Shown here piece after piece: positions 55,917 to 64,000 of a stretch of 64,000 nucleotides of DNA; positions within the stretch are counted from its first letter, which is position 1, and each line of letters opens with the position of its first letter. The notes beneath the pieces were generated by a model. It was given only the letters and a program-made list of their open reading frames with translations, did not search any database and had not been told where the DNA came from. A program made the translations under genes and the position numbers. The stretch comes from Leptolyngbya ohadii IS1. Its GTDB lineage: Bacteria; Cyanobacteriota; Cyanobacteriia; Elainellales; Elainellaceae. The stretch is taken from NCBI RefSeq assembly GCF_002215035.1, contig NZ_NKFP01000006.1, positions 2,323,080 through 2,387,079 of the forward strand, given 5' to 3'.

Positions 55917-56702
55917 ATGAATGATTGGCGCAAATATTGGCGAGAAATCCTGGCAGTCGCCCAACGCATCCTCACCGAACTGGCACGGCGACGACGTAGC
56001 CTCATCTTCTGGACAATTTTCCCCATCCTGCTATTGCTGCTCAACGGCACCATTCTCGCCAGTCGCGCCAATCTAGAAACCGCCGCTGCCTATGGTCAAG
56101 CCGCACCCGTTACCCTCGTCGGCGCAGCCCTATTCTTTAGCTGTCTGGGCGGCAGCGTTGCCACCGTCGTCTCCGAACGCGAACACCAAACCCTGAAGCG
56201 GCTCTTTCTCTCCCCCCTCTCCGGCATTTCCTACTTCCTCGGCATCTTCCTGGCACATAGCGCGATCGGTTTCGGTCAGGCATTTTTGATTGGCGGCATC
56301 GCCGCAGCCCTGGGCGCAGAATTCAAAGGATCGTGGCTTCTGGGCGGTATCATTATCCTGCTCAGCATCCTGGCGTATGTCGGCGTAGGTTTCATTCTGG
56401 GCACCCAGTTCGCCCGCCGCACCGAAGATGTCAATGCCCTCGTCGCCGCCTTTGGAGTGCCCCTGCTGATTCTGGGTGGAACCTTTCTGCCTGCCTCTCT
56501 GTTTCCCGACTCCCTGCTGCGGCTGGCAAAATTCGATCCCATCTATCACATGAACGAGGCAATGCTCAACGTCGCCGCCAACGGCAGCACCCTCAGCGAT
56601 ATCGCCGGACATTTTCAGTTCCTCCTCCTCTTTGCCCTGGCAATGGTGATCGCAGGCGGATTGTCCTACGCCCGAATGCTCCAGCAGGAAAGGAGACTGT
56701 AA
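55917..56702 (+). CDS. ABC-2 type exporter permease
   Basis: A 261-residue protein with six helices: RRRRSLIFWTIFPILLLLLNG, ALFFSCLGGSVATVVSEREHQTLKRLFLSPLSG (the typical ABC-2 cytoplasmic loop) and LVAAFGVPLLILGGTFLP. It pairs with the ATPase gene 2 bp downstream. Such exporters move drugs, lipids or polysaccharide precursors. Confidence 0.9.
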   Translation: MNDWRKYWREILAVAQRILTELARRRRSLIFWTIFPILLLLLNGTILASRANLETAAAYGQAAPVTLVGAALFFSCLGGSVATVVSEREHQTLKRLFLSPLSGISYFLGIFLAHSAIGFGQAFLIGGIAAALGAEFKGSWLLGGIIILLSILAYVGVGFILGTQFARRTEDVNALVAAFGVPLLILGGTFLPASLFPDSLLRLAKFDPIYHMNEAMLNVAANGSTLSDIAGHFQFLLLFALAMVIAGGLSYARMLQQERRL

Positions 56703-56704
56703 CG

Positions 56705-57610
56705 ATGCTCTACATCCACGACCTCCACAAAAGCTACGGAGCGCGATCGGTTTTACGCGGACTCAGCCTCTCGATCGCCCCCGGAGAAGTCTACGGCTTA
56801 CTGGGACCCAACGGCGCAGGCAAAACCACCACCATTAATATTCTCTGCAACCTGCTCCACGCCGACAGCGGCACGATTCGCGTTAATCAGCAGCCCATCA
56901 CCCACGCCACCAAATCCCTCATCGGCATCGCGCCCCAGGAGAATCTAATCTACCGCAGCCTTACCTGTGCCGAAAATCTTAACTTCTTCGCCCAAATCTA
57001 CGGCTTATCCAGGGCAGCACGAAAACGCCAAATCGATCGCGCCCTCACCCAGGTTGGACTGATCGATCGCGCCCACAGCGTCGCCGAAACCCTCAGCGGC
57101 GGAATGCAGCGTCGTTTAAGCTTAGCGATCGCCCTCGTCCACCAGCCAAAACTACTCATCCTCGATGAACCCACCACCGGACTCGACATCGAAACCCGCT
57201 TTGAAGTCTGGCGCTTGATTCAGACCCTCCAGCAGCAGGGCATGACCATCCTCCTCACCACCCACCTCCTCGACGAAGCCGAACGGCTCTGCGATCGCAT
57301 TGGCATCCTCAAACAGGGACAGATCATCGCCGAAGGCAGCTTCCCCCAACTCCGCCAGCACATCCCTGCCGAAGAAATCCTGCTCATCCAAACCCCAGAC
57401 GAATCCGCTGCAATCGATCGCGCCCAAACCCTCGGCTATCCCATGCGACGCTACGGAAATGCTCTCGCCTTCTGGCTGCCCCAATCCATGCCGCTAAAAG
57501 AAATCATTGATCAATTTGAAGGAATCTCCCTGGATTCGATCGCCCGTCAGCCCGTCCGGTTAGAGCATATTTACATTGAGCTAATGCAATCGCCCGATCG
57601 ACAGTCATAG
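56705..57610 (+). CDS. ABC-2 type exporter ATP-binding protein
   Basis: A 301-residue protein. Walker A is GLLGPNGAGKTTT, the signature is ETLSGGMQRRLS, Walker B is LLILDEPTTGLD, and His is in LLTTHLLDEA. The C-terminal 80 residues are the DrrA-type extension. The ATG at 56705 begins MLYIHDLHKSYGARSVLRG; the longer frame upstream is only overlap with the permease gene. Operon with 55917-56702. Confidence 0.95.
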   Translation: MLYIHDLHKSYGARSVLRGLSLSIAPGEVYGLLGPNGAGKTTTINILCNLLHADSGTIRVNQQPITHATKSLIGIAPQENLIYRSLTCAENLNFFAQIYGLSRAARKRQIDRALTQVGLIDRAHSVAETLSGGMQRRLSLAIALVHQPKLLILDEPTTGLDIETRFEVWRLIQTLQQQGMTILLTTHLLDEAERLCDRIGILKQGQIIAEGSFPQLRQHIPAEEILLIQTPDESAAIDRAQTLGYPMRRYGNALAFWLPQSMPLKEIIDQFEGISLDSIARQPVRLEHIYIELMQSPDRQS

Positions 57611-58106
57611 AGATTCAGTCATCAAAACCGCTGCACGTATCGTTTTGTTAGCGTCAGCGCCATTAAGGTTTAGACTTCCCTACTATCTATTTAGTAAGCT
57701 TTATTGAGTACACTGTAATGCTGATTCATGAAGCTTTAGGTCAGCAGCCTTCAGTGCTTGTGGGAACTTAGAATTGAATGACTGTAGTGAACGACTGTAA
57801 TGAATGCCTTTGATGAATGACCGTGAGAAGCAGTCCGCCCTATTCTTTCATTCGGTTCACTTGAACAGTTAAAGCGTATATTCGCGTCGGTGTTCAGGCT
57901 AACGGAGCAATCAACCGGAGGATAAATCGCTTATTCATCAGCCTATTCACTAGAGCAGATGAGAATTAATTGGACGATCGTTCTTTAATCATTTCAGATT
58001 CATTCCCTTCAATTGATTGACTCGATTGATTAACAATTAAATTCTGGTTCCCGACAGCAAGATTTTCACAGTCGTCTCTCTTGTTTGTAAACGGGGAAAT
58101 TTAACA
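57611..58106. other. Intergenic region
   Basis: AT-rich, with short GAATGACTGTA/GAACGACTGTAAT repeats near 57774-57830. Probably the promoter region of the large RTX-like gene. Confidence 0.5.
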
Positions 58107-60413
58107 ATGGCAACCTTTACCGGATCGCCCTTAACGGGATTTTTCAAAGGAACCGACGAACCCGATCGTTTTTTAGGAGAAATCAGCCTCTCCAGCACAA
58201 TTACCAGTCTCTCTGAAGCCGGAATCCGCAATGCCGCGATCGAAGCATTAGCCGGAGAAGACACGATCGAAGGAACGGCAACCGTCACCGCCAGCACCGC
58301 CGAGGCATACGGCATCGCCCAATCCTCACTAGACAGCGGCAGAGGAAATGATACCGTCATCGGCACAGGAAATGCCGCAGCAAGCAACGCTACAACGAGC
58401 AGTACAGAAGGGGCAACCGCAAACGGCTTTGGCGTATTTCAAACCGCGATCGAGACAGGCAACGGCAACGACACGCTAACCTTCATCGGCAACGCAACCG
58501 CCAGCAACGCCAGGAGGACTGTAGCAAACGGGTATGGGGTCGCCCAATCCTCCATAGCAGCAGGGGATGGCAATGATTCCTTCGTCCTTGAAGGTAAAGG
58601 GGTTGGGGTCGTTGGGGGCGGCGGCAGCGGCAGCGGGTATGGACTCTCAGACGGCTCTGTGCGGGCAGGCAGCGGCAACAACACGATCGCCATCACGGGC
58701 AGGGGGGAAGGATTCGGCAATCCGGGCGAACGGGGAGTCGGGTACGGCATTTCCAGCAGTTCAGTCACGAGCAGCGACGGCAACGATACGATCGCCATTC
58801 GAGGTCAGGGAACAGGCTTCAATTTTGCCTTTGGCATCGGCTACGGCATCTCCAGCGGATCAGTCGAAACCGGACGAGGAGCAGACACCATCACGATTGC
58901 CGGAGAAGGCAGAGGAGCAGGAAGCTTTCCCGGGCCTGCCAATGGCTATGGGATTACCAATAGCTCGATCGACTCCGGCAGCGACAACGACACCATCACC
59001 ATTCAGGGAACTGCCAACGGCTTAACCTTCGCAGGCAGCAGCGATTTACCCAGCAGCTACGGGATATTAAATGGATTTGTAAAGGGCGGCGATGGCAACG
59101 ATACGATCGCAATCCTCAGTCAGGCAACAGGCTTTGGCGGTCGCTTTGGAACGGGTTCTGCAACAAGCTACGGCATTGATCAAGGATCGATCGAGGGAAA
59201 TAGCGGGGAGGATACCCTCACCATTACCGCTGAGGCTCAGGGTGGAGGCTTCGCGGGAGGAACAGGCGTTAGCTACAGCATCAAAAATGCATCGGTCAGC
59301 GCTGGAGAAGGAAACGACACCATCACCCTCCTGGGCAGAGCAACAATCAGTTCTTCGTTTGTCGGAGATGCGATCGCTACAGGATTTGGCTCTTTTCAGT
59401 CAGACGTTAGGGGCGGCAGTGGGAACGACACCATTACCCTCACCGCAGAAGCCTCATCAGATTCCAGCAGTTCCCCCCTGCTCGGACAAAACACTGCCAC
59501 CAGCTACGGCATTCTCTCCGGAACCGTAAGCGGCAATGACGGCAACGATACCCTCTCTATCTCCAGCAGCAGCCTGAGCAGTAGCAGGAGTACTTCAACG
59601 CAAAGTACCGCTTATGGCTTGTCCGAAGGAACGATCGCAGGCGGCAACGGCAACGACACCATCACCCTCACCACAGAAGCCTCCCTCAACCTTCTCAGCG
59701 CAGCAGACGCAGACAGCATTGCCTACGGCGTTTCAAATGGCTCAATCAAAGGGGGCGACGGCAACGACACCATCACGATCGCCAGCAGCAGCATTGTCGC
59801 AGGAACCGCCTTCTCACCCATCAGCAGCACCAGCTACGGACTCTTCCAATCCTCCATCGAGGGAAACGAAGGAGACGACACCATCACGATCGCCGCAACC
59901 CTGACCTCCAACACCGAAAGCCCGATCGAAAGCACAGCCTACGGCATCTCCCAATCCACCGTCAGCGGCGGCAGCGGCAACGACATCATTAATATCTCCG
60001 GCATCAACCTCGACATCCAGGACAGCCTCATCCTCGGCGGCGCAGGAGACGACACCCTCAACATCGGCACCGGACAGGGAACCATCGACGGCGGCACCGG
60101 AGTCGATCGCCTCATCATCGACTATTTCCAACTCGACCCCATCACCCAAAAACCCACCAACCTCACCCTCAGCACCACTCGCGACGGCGACCTCATCCTC
60201 CACGGCACCACCGCCCCAACGCCAGCGGCAAAGAAGTTGAAATCGCCCAATCCTACCCAGAAATCGATCGCGTCCAGGATGCCAAACATTTCTTCCCATT
60301 CCTCCTCTGGGGCAAAACCGCAGACCATTGGGACTGGCACGATCGCGGTGTGGTTCTCTTCCTGGGCGGTGATCAGGTCTTTCCCGTCATCATCGGCAAA
60401 CGGCTGGGCTTAA
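58107..60413 (+). CDS. Large RTX-like calcium-binding repeat protein, C-terminus altered
   Basis: A 768-residue protein. After an N-terminal segment (FFKGTDEPDRFLG, as in other cyanobacterial Ca-binding proteins), about twelve imperfect 40-50-residue units follow. Each has Tyr-Gly-(I/V/F), then a Ser-rich stretch, then GG-x-GNDTITI. The units would stack into a Ca2+-binding beta-roll, expected at the cell surface or secreted. Native sequence ends near LHGTTAP (60218). The last 65 residues (TPAAKKLKSPNPTQK...) are an out-of-frame reading of a duplicated piece of the next gene, so the natural end is lost or displaced. Confidence 0.8.
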   Translation: MATFTGSPLTGFFKGTDEPDRFLGEISLSSTITSLSEAGIRNAAIEALAGEDTIEGTATVTASTAEAYGIAQSSLDSGRGNDTVIGTGNAAASNATTSSTEGATANGFGVFQTAIETGNGNDTLTFIGNATASNARRTVANGYGVAQSSIAAGDGNDSFVLEGKGVGVVGGGGSGSGYGLSDGSVRAGSGNNTIAITGRGEGFGNPGERGVGYGISSSSVTSSDGNDTIAIRGQGTGFNFAFGIGYGISSGSVETGRGADTITIAGEGRGAGSFPGPANGYGITNSSIDSGSDNDTITIQGTANGLTFAGSSDLPSSYGILNGFVKGGDGNDTIAILSQATGFGGRFGTGSATSYGIDQGSIEGNSGEDTLTITAEAQGGGFAGGTGVSYSIKNASVSAGEGNDTITLLGRATISSSFVGDAIATGFGSFQSDVRGGSGNDTITLTAEASSDSSSSPLLGQNTATSYGILSGTVSGNDGNDTLSISSSSLSSSRSTSTQSTAYGLSEGTIAGGNGNDTITLTTEASLNLLSAADADSIAYGVSNGSIKGGDGNDTITIASSSIVAGTAFSPISSTSYGLFQSSIEGNEGDDTITIAATLTSNTESPIESTAYGISQSTVSGGSGNDIINISGINLDIQDSLILGGAGDDTLNIGTGQGTIDGGTGVDRLIIDYFQLDPITQKPTNLTLSTTRDGDLILHGTTAPTPAAKKLKSPNPTQKSIASRMPNISSHSSSGAKPQTIGTGTIAVWFSSWAVIRSFPSSSANGWA

Positions 60414-60502
60414 AAACCGTCATCTACGGCGAATGGGATTCCCGCTGGCACGGCTGGATCGATCGCAAATCCGCATCTCCCTCATCCTCTCCCCCTGCCC
60501 CA
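60213..60502 (+). repeat. Rearranged partial copy of the downstream LpxB-related gene
   Basis: 60213-60466 repeats 60695-60948 (254 bp, three differences). 60457-60502 repeats 60655-60700 (46 bp, identical). The two blocks are in swapped order compared with the gene. The junctions fall on short shared sequences: GATCGATCGC between the blocks and GCCCCA at both outer ends. Confidence 0.9.
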
Positions 60503-60558
60503 CCCCCAACCTGCTACCATCAACCCACTCATCCACCCATCCACCCATCCACTCAAAA

Positions 60559-61812
60559 ATGCCCACCGACCTCCTCCTCCTCTCCAACGGACCCGGCGAA
60601 ATCACCACCTGGGTACGCCCCGTCGTTAAAGCACTCCGACAAAAACTCGGCAACGATCGATCGCAAATCCGCATCTCCCTCATCCTCTCCCCCTGCCCCA
60701 ACGCCAGCGGCAAAGAAGTTGAAATCGCCCAATCCTACCCAGAAATCGATCGCGTCCAGGATGCCAAACATTTCTTCCCATTCCTCCTCTGGGGCAAAAC
60801 CGCAGACCATTGGGACTGGCACGATCGCGGTGTGGTTCTCTTCCTGGGCGGTGATCAGGTCTTTCCCGTCATCATCGGCAAACGGCTGGGCTACAAAACC
60901 GTCATCTACGGCGAATGGGATACCCGCTGGCACGGCTGGATCGATCGCTTTGGCGTGATGAAGTCCGAACTAATCGATCGAATGCCACCCAAGTACCGGA
61001 GTAAGGCAGCGGTGGTGGGGGATTTGATGGGGGAGGCGGGAGCGGTGGGAAGAGCAGGGGAGCAGGGGAGCAGGGGGCAGGGGAGAAGTCCTTTGATTGG
61101 GTTGTTGCCGGGGTCGAAGGCGGCGAAGTTAGCGCAGGGGGTGCCGCTGACGGTGGCGATCGCGGAGGAGATTCAGACCGTTCTGCCGGAGGCGAAGTTT
61201 GTGGTTCCGGTTGCGCCCACGCTGGATATTCGGACATTAGCAAAGTTTGGTGATCCGGCTCAGAATCCCGTAAGTCAGTATTTTCGATCGGGCACGGTTC
61301 ACCTGAAGCAGAGCGGTGATGCCTCCTATCTGGACAACGATCGCGGCTTAAAGATTGCCCTGCGAACCGACTTCCCTGCCTATGAACTGCTGGCACAGTG
61401 CGATCTTTGCCTCACCACCGTCGGCGCAAATACCGCAGAGCTAGGCTCACTGGCAGTCCCCATGATCGTGATGATTCCCACTCAGCAACTTGACGCAATG
61501 CGAGCCTGGGACGGCATCCCCGGACTGCTCGTAAACCTTCCGGGAGTCGGCACGGCAATGGCAAAGCTAATCAACGGTTGGTTTCTGCGGAAAAAACGCC
61601 TGCTGGCGTGGCCCAACATCTGGGCAGGCGAAGAAATTGTGCCGGAGCGAGTCGGAAATCTCCAGCCCCAAACGATCGCCCAGGAAGCCCTGGATCTGCT
61701 CACCCATCCCGAAAAGCTGGCAAAAATTAGCGATCGACTGCGGCAGGCAAGGGGAGAAGCGGGGGCGGCGGATAGGTTGGCGGCGATCGTTTGTGAAGAG
61801 GTGAACGAATAA
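60559..61812 (+). CDS. LpxB-related glycosyltransferase (lipid-A-disaccharide synthase-like)
   Basis: A 417-residue protein. The start at 60559 gives MPTDLLLLSNGPGEITTWVR, the usual opening; the 42 upstream codons belong to rearranged sequence. Motifs include VVLFLGGDQVFPVIIGKRLG, VIYGEWDTRWHGWIDRFGV, LIGLLPGSKAAKL, TTVGANTAELGSLAVPMIVM and a C-terminal RQARGEAGAADRLA. It belongs to a cyanobacterial LpxB-related group with unproven substrate, perhaps a cell-envelope glycolipid. Residues about 160-175 (GRAGEQGSRGQG) come from a simple-sequence insertion. MBOAT follows 84 bp downstream. Confidence 0.8.
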   Translation: MPTDLLLLSNGPGEITTWVRPVVKALRQKLGNDRSQIRISLILSPCPNASGKEVEIAQSYPEIDRVQDAKHFFPFLLWGKTADHWDWHDRGVVLFLGGDQVFPVIIGKRLGYKTVIYGEWDTRWHGWIDRFGVMKSELIDRMPPKYRSKAAVVGDLMGEAGAVGRAGEQGSRGQGRSPLIGLLPGSKAAKLAQGVPLTVAIAEEIQTVLPEAKFVVPVAPTLDIRTLAKFGDPAQNPVSQYFRSGTVHLKQSGDASYLDNDRGLKIALRTDFPAYELLAQCDLCLTTVGANTAELGSLAVPMIVMIPTQQLDAMRAWDGIPGLLVNLPGVGTAMAKLINGWFLRKKRLLAWPNIWAGEEIVPERVGNLQPQTIAQEALDLLTHPEKLAKISDRLRQARGEAGAADRLAAIVCEEVNE

Positions 61813-61896
61813 TCCCGATCGCTTTCCGGTTTTGCGCCGAGACAGAAAGTTTTTGATATCATGCAACCGAACTCCCGCATCTCCTGAATCGTCGCT

Positions 61897-63414
61897 ATGT
61901 CCTTTCTTTCCATCACCTACGGTTTGTTTCTGCTCAGTACGCTGGGGGTGTTTTGGGGCGTTTCCCGACTGGGAATCAGTGGTGCGAGCAGGCAAACCTT
62001 CCAGACCTGGATTATTCTCATTGCCAGTCTGATTTTCTACAGTTCGCTGCAAATTCAGTATGTGCCGCTGCTGCTGATGCTCACGGGCATCACTTTTTAT
62101 ATTGGACGGGCGATCGGCGCACCGATGGACTGGCGAGTCGATGATAACCAGTGGCAGTTTGCCCAGGCAGACTGGAACCAGCGACGACTGAAGCTGCTCT
62201 GGGTCGGGATTATTCTGAATGTGCTGACGCTCCTGGGCTTCAAGTACGTGCCATTCCTGCTAGATACGATCGGCGGACTGGGTATCCAGGACACGGCATC
62301 ACAGGCGGACTGGGTGAAAAACAATATCATCGCGCCGCTGGGCATCAGCTTCTTTAGCTTCGAGTGTATTGCCTATCTGGTGGATGTTTACCGGGGCGCA
62401 CCCGCCACCCATGATTTCGTTAAGTTTGCGGCATATAAGCTATTCTTTGCCAAATTCATTTCCGGTCCCATTACCCGCTTCCATCCCTTCGCGGCACAGC
62501 TTCAAACCCTGCGCTTCCCCATTCCCAGTCAGGCGGCAGAGGGGCTGTGGCTGATTGCCTGCGGAGCCGTCAAAAAACTCCTGATCGCAGACCACCTGGG
62601 CACGATCGTCGGCTTAATCTTCGGCAATATCGAACGGGCAGGCAGCGGCGATCTGTGGCTGGCAACCTTTGCCTACGGGCTTCAGCTTTACCTCGACTTC
62701 AGCGGCTATGTAGACGTAGCGAGAGGCAGTGCCCTCCTCATGGGAATCGACCTGCCCCAAAACTTCGACTTTCCCTACTTCTGCACCAATATCGCAACCT
62801 TCTGGCGACGCTGGCACATGACCCTGGGCGACTGGCTGCGAAACTACCTCTATTTCCCGCTGGGCGGCTCCCGCAAAGGCATCGTCCGTACCTGCCTCAA
62901 CTTGATGATCGTCATGGTGCTAGCAGGCATTTGGCACGGGGCAGCCTGGGGCTTTGTCGTCTGGGGCTGCTTCCACGGACTGGCACTCGTTGTGCATCGC
63001 CTCACCGATGTCCTGTCCAAACAGTTTGAGTGGCTCACCACTTTCTGGAAAACCGTTCCGGGCATCGTATCCGCCTGGTTCGTCACCCAGCTCATGGTCT
63101 TCACTACCTGGATCTTCTTCCGTCTGCCCAACCTCAAGGATTCCGGCATGGTGGTCGGGCGACTCTTCGGACACGCAGGAGACATCCAGTTCGCCCAAAA
63201 AGTCTACGTCGAAACCCTGCAAATCGATCGCCTTCATATTGCCCTCCTGCTAGGGGCGATCGTCCTGGGCATGGGCATTGCTTATCTGTTTAATCGCGGC
63301 TTAAAGCTTCAGTTGAACTGGGCAATTAAGTTGATGCTGGTTCCCCTCTGTTTCTTTGCGGCTTGGCTGCTTGCCCCGAATGAGAGTCAGCCATACATCT
63401 ACTTTGATTTTTAG
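61897..63414 (+). CDS. MBOAT family O-acyltransferase (AlgI-like)
   Basis: A 505-residue membrane protein with about eleven helices. The active-site His is in LAGIWHGAAWGFVVWGCFHG, with family motifs GISFFSFECIAYLVDVYRG, KFISGPITRF, LYLDFSGYVDVARGSALLMG and FWRRWHMTLGDWLRNYLYFPLGG. Such enzymes transfer acyl (often acetyl) groups across the membrane onto polysaccharides. An AlgJ/AlgX-like partner is not adjacent. A hairpin-rich repeat follows the stop. Confidence 0.95.
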   Translation: MSFLSITYGLFLLSTLGVFWGVSRLGISGASRQTFQTWIILIASLIFYSSLQIQYVPLLLMLTGITFYIGRAIGAPMDWRVDDNQWQFAQADWNQRRLKLLWVGIILNVLTLLGFKYVPFLLDTIGGLGIQDTASQADWVKNNIIAPLGISFFSFECIAYLVDVYRGAPATHDFVKFAAYKLFFAKFISGPITRFHPFAAQLQTLRFPIPSQAAEGLWLIACGAVKKLLIADHLGTIVGLIFGNIERAGSGDLWLATFAYGLQLYLDFSGYVDVARGSALLMGIDLPQNFDFPYFCTNIATFWRRWHMTLGDWLRNYLYFPLGGSRKGIVRTCLNLMIVMVLAGIWHGAAWGFVVWGCFHGLALVVHRLTDVLSKQFEWLTTFWKTVPGIVSAWFVTQLMVFTTWIFFRLPNLKDSGMVVGRLFGHAGDIQFAQKVYVETLQIDRLHIALLLGAIVLGMGIAYLFNRGLKLQLNWAIKLMLVPLCFFAAWLLAPNESQPYIYFDF

Positions 63415-63445
63415 GGAAAGGGCTGCTGGACGAGTCGCGGAGAGC

Positions 63446-63513
63446 CTGCATCGCCCCCTAAATCCCCCATTTGCCTTTTGCCGCGCTTGAAGCGCGAGTT
63501 GGGGGACTTTGAA
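63446..63513. repeat. Hairpin repeat related to the MITE interior
   Basis: In reverse it shares TCAAAGTCCCCCAA and GGGGGATTTAGGGGGCG with the right half of the MITE at 43594-43778, and carries a CGCGCTTGAAGCGCG hairpin. Confidence 0.7.
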
Positions 63514-63529
63514 TATCAAGGGCATAAAT

Positions 63530-63733
63530 TCAACGCTCCCGCAATTCCCTTGCAATCTCCTGTGCCAAATTCCTAGCCCACAGAGAATCGAACGGACAAA
63601 GGATCTGCCGATTCTCCGGCGATGTCCAAACCAGGGCATCCTCCACATCTGAGAGAACGTAGGTTTCGTTGAGCAAAATGCACGTCAGCAAGCGATGAAC
63701 CACGATCGCCTGTTGATCTGTCAGCACAATCAT
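63530..63733 (-). CDS. Small protein of unknown function, second of an overlapping pair
   Basis: A 67-residue protein starting MIVLTDQQAIVVHRLLTCIL and ending WARNLAQEIARELRER. Its first half resembles the 51-residue protein encoded just upstream (shared M-I-x-LTD, LLT and D-x(3-4)-ALV). The start overlaps that gene's stop (ATGA), so the two are coupled. No family was recognised; small size, tight overlap and an upstream repeat region recall toxin-antitoxin or regulatory pairs, but no diagnostic motif is seen. Confidence 0.6.
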   Translation of the reverse strand: MIVLTDQQAIVVHRLLTCILLNETYVLSDVEDALVWTSPENRQILCPFDSLWARNLAQEIARELRER

Positions 63734-63885
63734 CGTTTTGCTCCTTGATTTGCTCCTCGATCGCTCCGCGTTTCGCTTTTTGCCAAAATCACCAGAGCTT
63801 TGTCGATATCCCGAATCTTGATGCCGCGCAGGGCAGTCAGCAGAGAGCGCAATAAAGCGACCTTATCATCAGTCAGTGCGATCAT
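63730..63885 (-). CDS. Small protein of unknown function, first of an overlapping pair
   Basis: A 51-residue protein starting MIALTDDKVALLRSLLTALR and ending in a basic, polar tail (SETRSDRGANQGAKR). It is preceded by GAGG about 10 bp before the ATG. It is probably transcribed from the region around 63905-63950, which contains GTAACG-type repeats. Function unknown; possibly a duplicated, diverged relative of the following gene. Confidence 0.55.
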   Translation of the reverse strand: MIALTDDKVALLRSLLTALRGIKIRDIDKALVILAKSETRSDRGANQGAKR

Positions 63886-63911
63886 GGGTAAAACCTCAAA
63901 GTGACAATAAA

Positions 63912-63932
63912 GTAACGTTACTATAGCGTTAC
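63912..63932. promoter_or_regulatory. Candidate operator with GTAACG repeats
   Basis: GTAACGTTAC is a perfect palindrome, followed after three bases by AGCGTTAC. It lies between the minus-strand small genes and a plus-strand start at 63964. Confidence 0.4.
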
Positions 63933-63963
63933 CGTAAAAGTAAAGTGAGGTTCTAAGATCTTT

Positions 63964-64000
63964 ATGGAATTTGATGATGATTTGAGCGTGGCTACAGATA
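63964..64000 (+). CDS. Possible 5' end of a gene leaving the window
   Basis: ATG followed by an open frame (MEFDDDLSVATD) to the window edge, with GTGAGG about 12 bp upstream. Too short to identify. Confidence 0.35.
   Translation, partial: MEFDDDLSVATD

Noticed and set aside
56333-56704. Long N-terminal extension of the ABC-2 ATPase
   Set aside because: The extension lies inside the permease gene in another frame; the family start is at 56705.
60350-60958. 202-codon frame spanning the RTX/LpxB junction
   Set aside because: A mosaic of the rearranged glycosyltransferase copy and frame-shifted sequence, not a real gene.

Overview
The window is cyanobacterial chromosome, probably from a filamentous Leptolyngbya/Oscillatoria-like lineage. 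It carries petM (cytochrome b6f), ycf39 and psbU (photosystem II), menA (phylloquinone), phycobiliprotein-like genes, a probable aromatic-carotenoid desaturase, very frequent GCGATCGC (HIP1) sites, and dispersed hairpin repeats of the kind common in these genomes. No rRNA or tRNA gene was recognised.

Layout. 0-8.9 kb: end of an FTR1 iron permease, a small RTX protein, a GIY-YIG protein, menA, nat, a glyoxalase-fold protein, a pilT ATPase, two tandem phycobilisome-like genes and a small heat-shock protein. 9.3-13.3 kb: a c-di-AMP (ydaO-class) riboswitch followed by a nitrate/taurine-type ABC importer (permease, lipoprotein, ATPase). The lipoprotein and ATPase genes are damaged at their junction by a 291-bp duplication. 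13.5-25 kb: housekeeping genes (usp, cysK, purQ, DUF4327, pdxA, petM, ycf39, cobO, nadB, psbU, an S4 protein). 25.6-39.3 kb: wecE, then an accessory nitrogen/C1 cluster. 39.3-47.4 kb: LRR kinase, frmA, ppk2, a MITE, a lysozyme-like protein and a secreted repeat protein. 47.66-48.92 kb: a CRISPR array with 18 repeats and no cas genes. 49.9-57.6 kb: acetyltransferases, an EamA transporter, DUF4385, a Rieske oxygenase, a CruE-like desaturase and an ABC-2 exporter. 58-64 kb: a large RTX-repeat protein, an LpxB-related glycosyltransferase with a rearranged 5' flank, an MBOAT acyltransferase and two tiny related overlapping genes.

The most interesting locus is 26.9-39.3 kb. It contains a glutamine-synthetase-family ligase, a solute-binding protein without signal peptide, a PhyH-type dioxygenase, an Amt transporter with a coupled small membrane protein, an acyl-CoA-dehydrogenase-fold enzyme lacking the usual catalytic Glu, a DUF1989-GcvT fusion, an unknown 175-residue protein and a GntR/UTRA regulator. 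I found a 12-bp palindrome of the type TTGTTATAACAA (one perfect copy, two with one mismatch) in the control regions of three of its transcription units. This suggests one regulon that breaks down an N-methylated or amidino-type nitrogen compound. The substrate is unknown, and a glutathione-dependent formaldehyde dehydrogenase lies just beyond the cluster.

All calls rest on reading the sequence and remembered family motifs; no database search was run.
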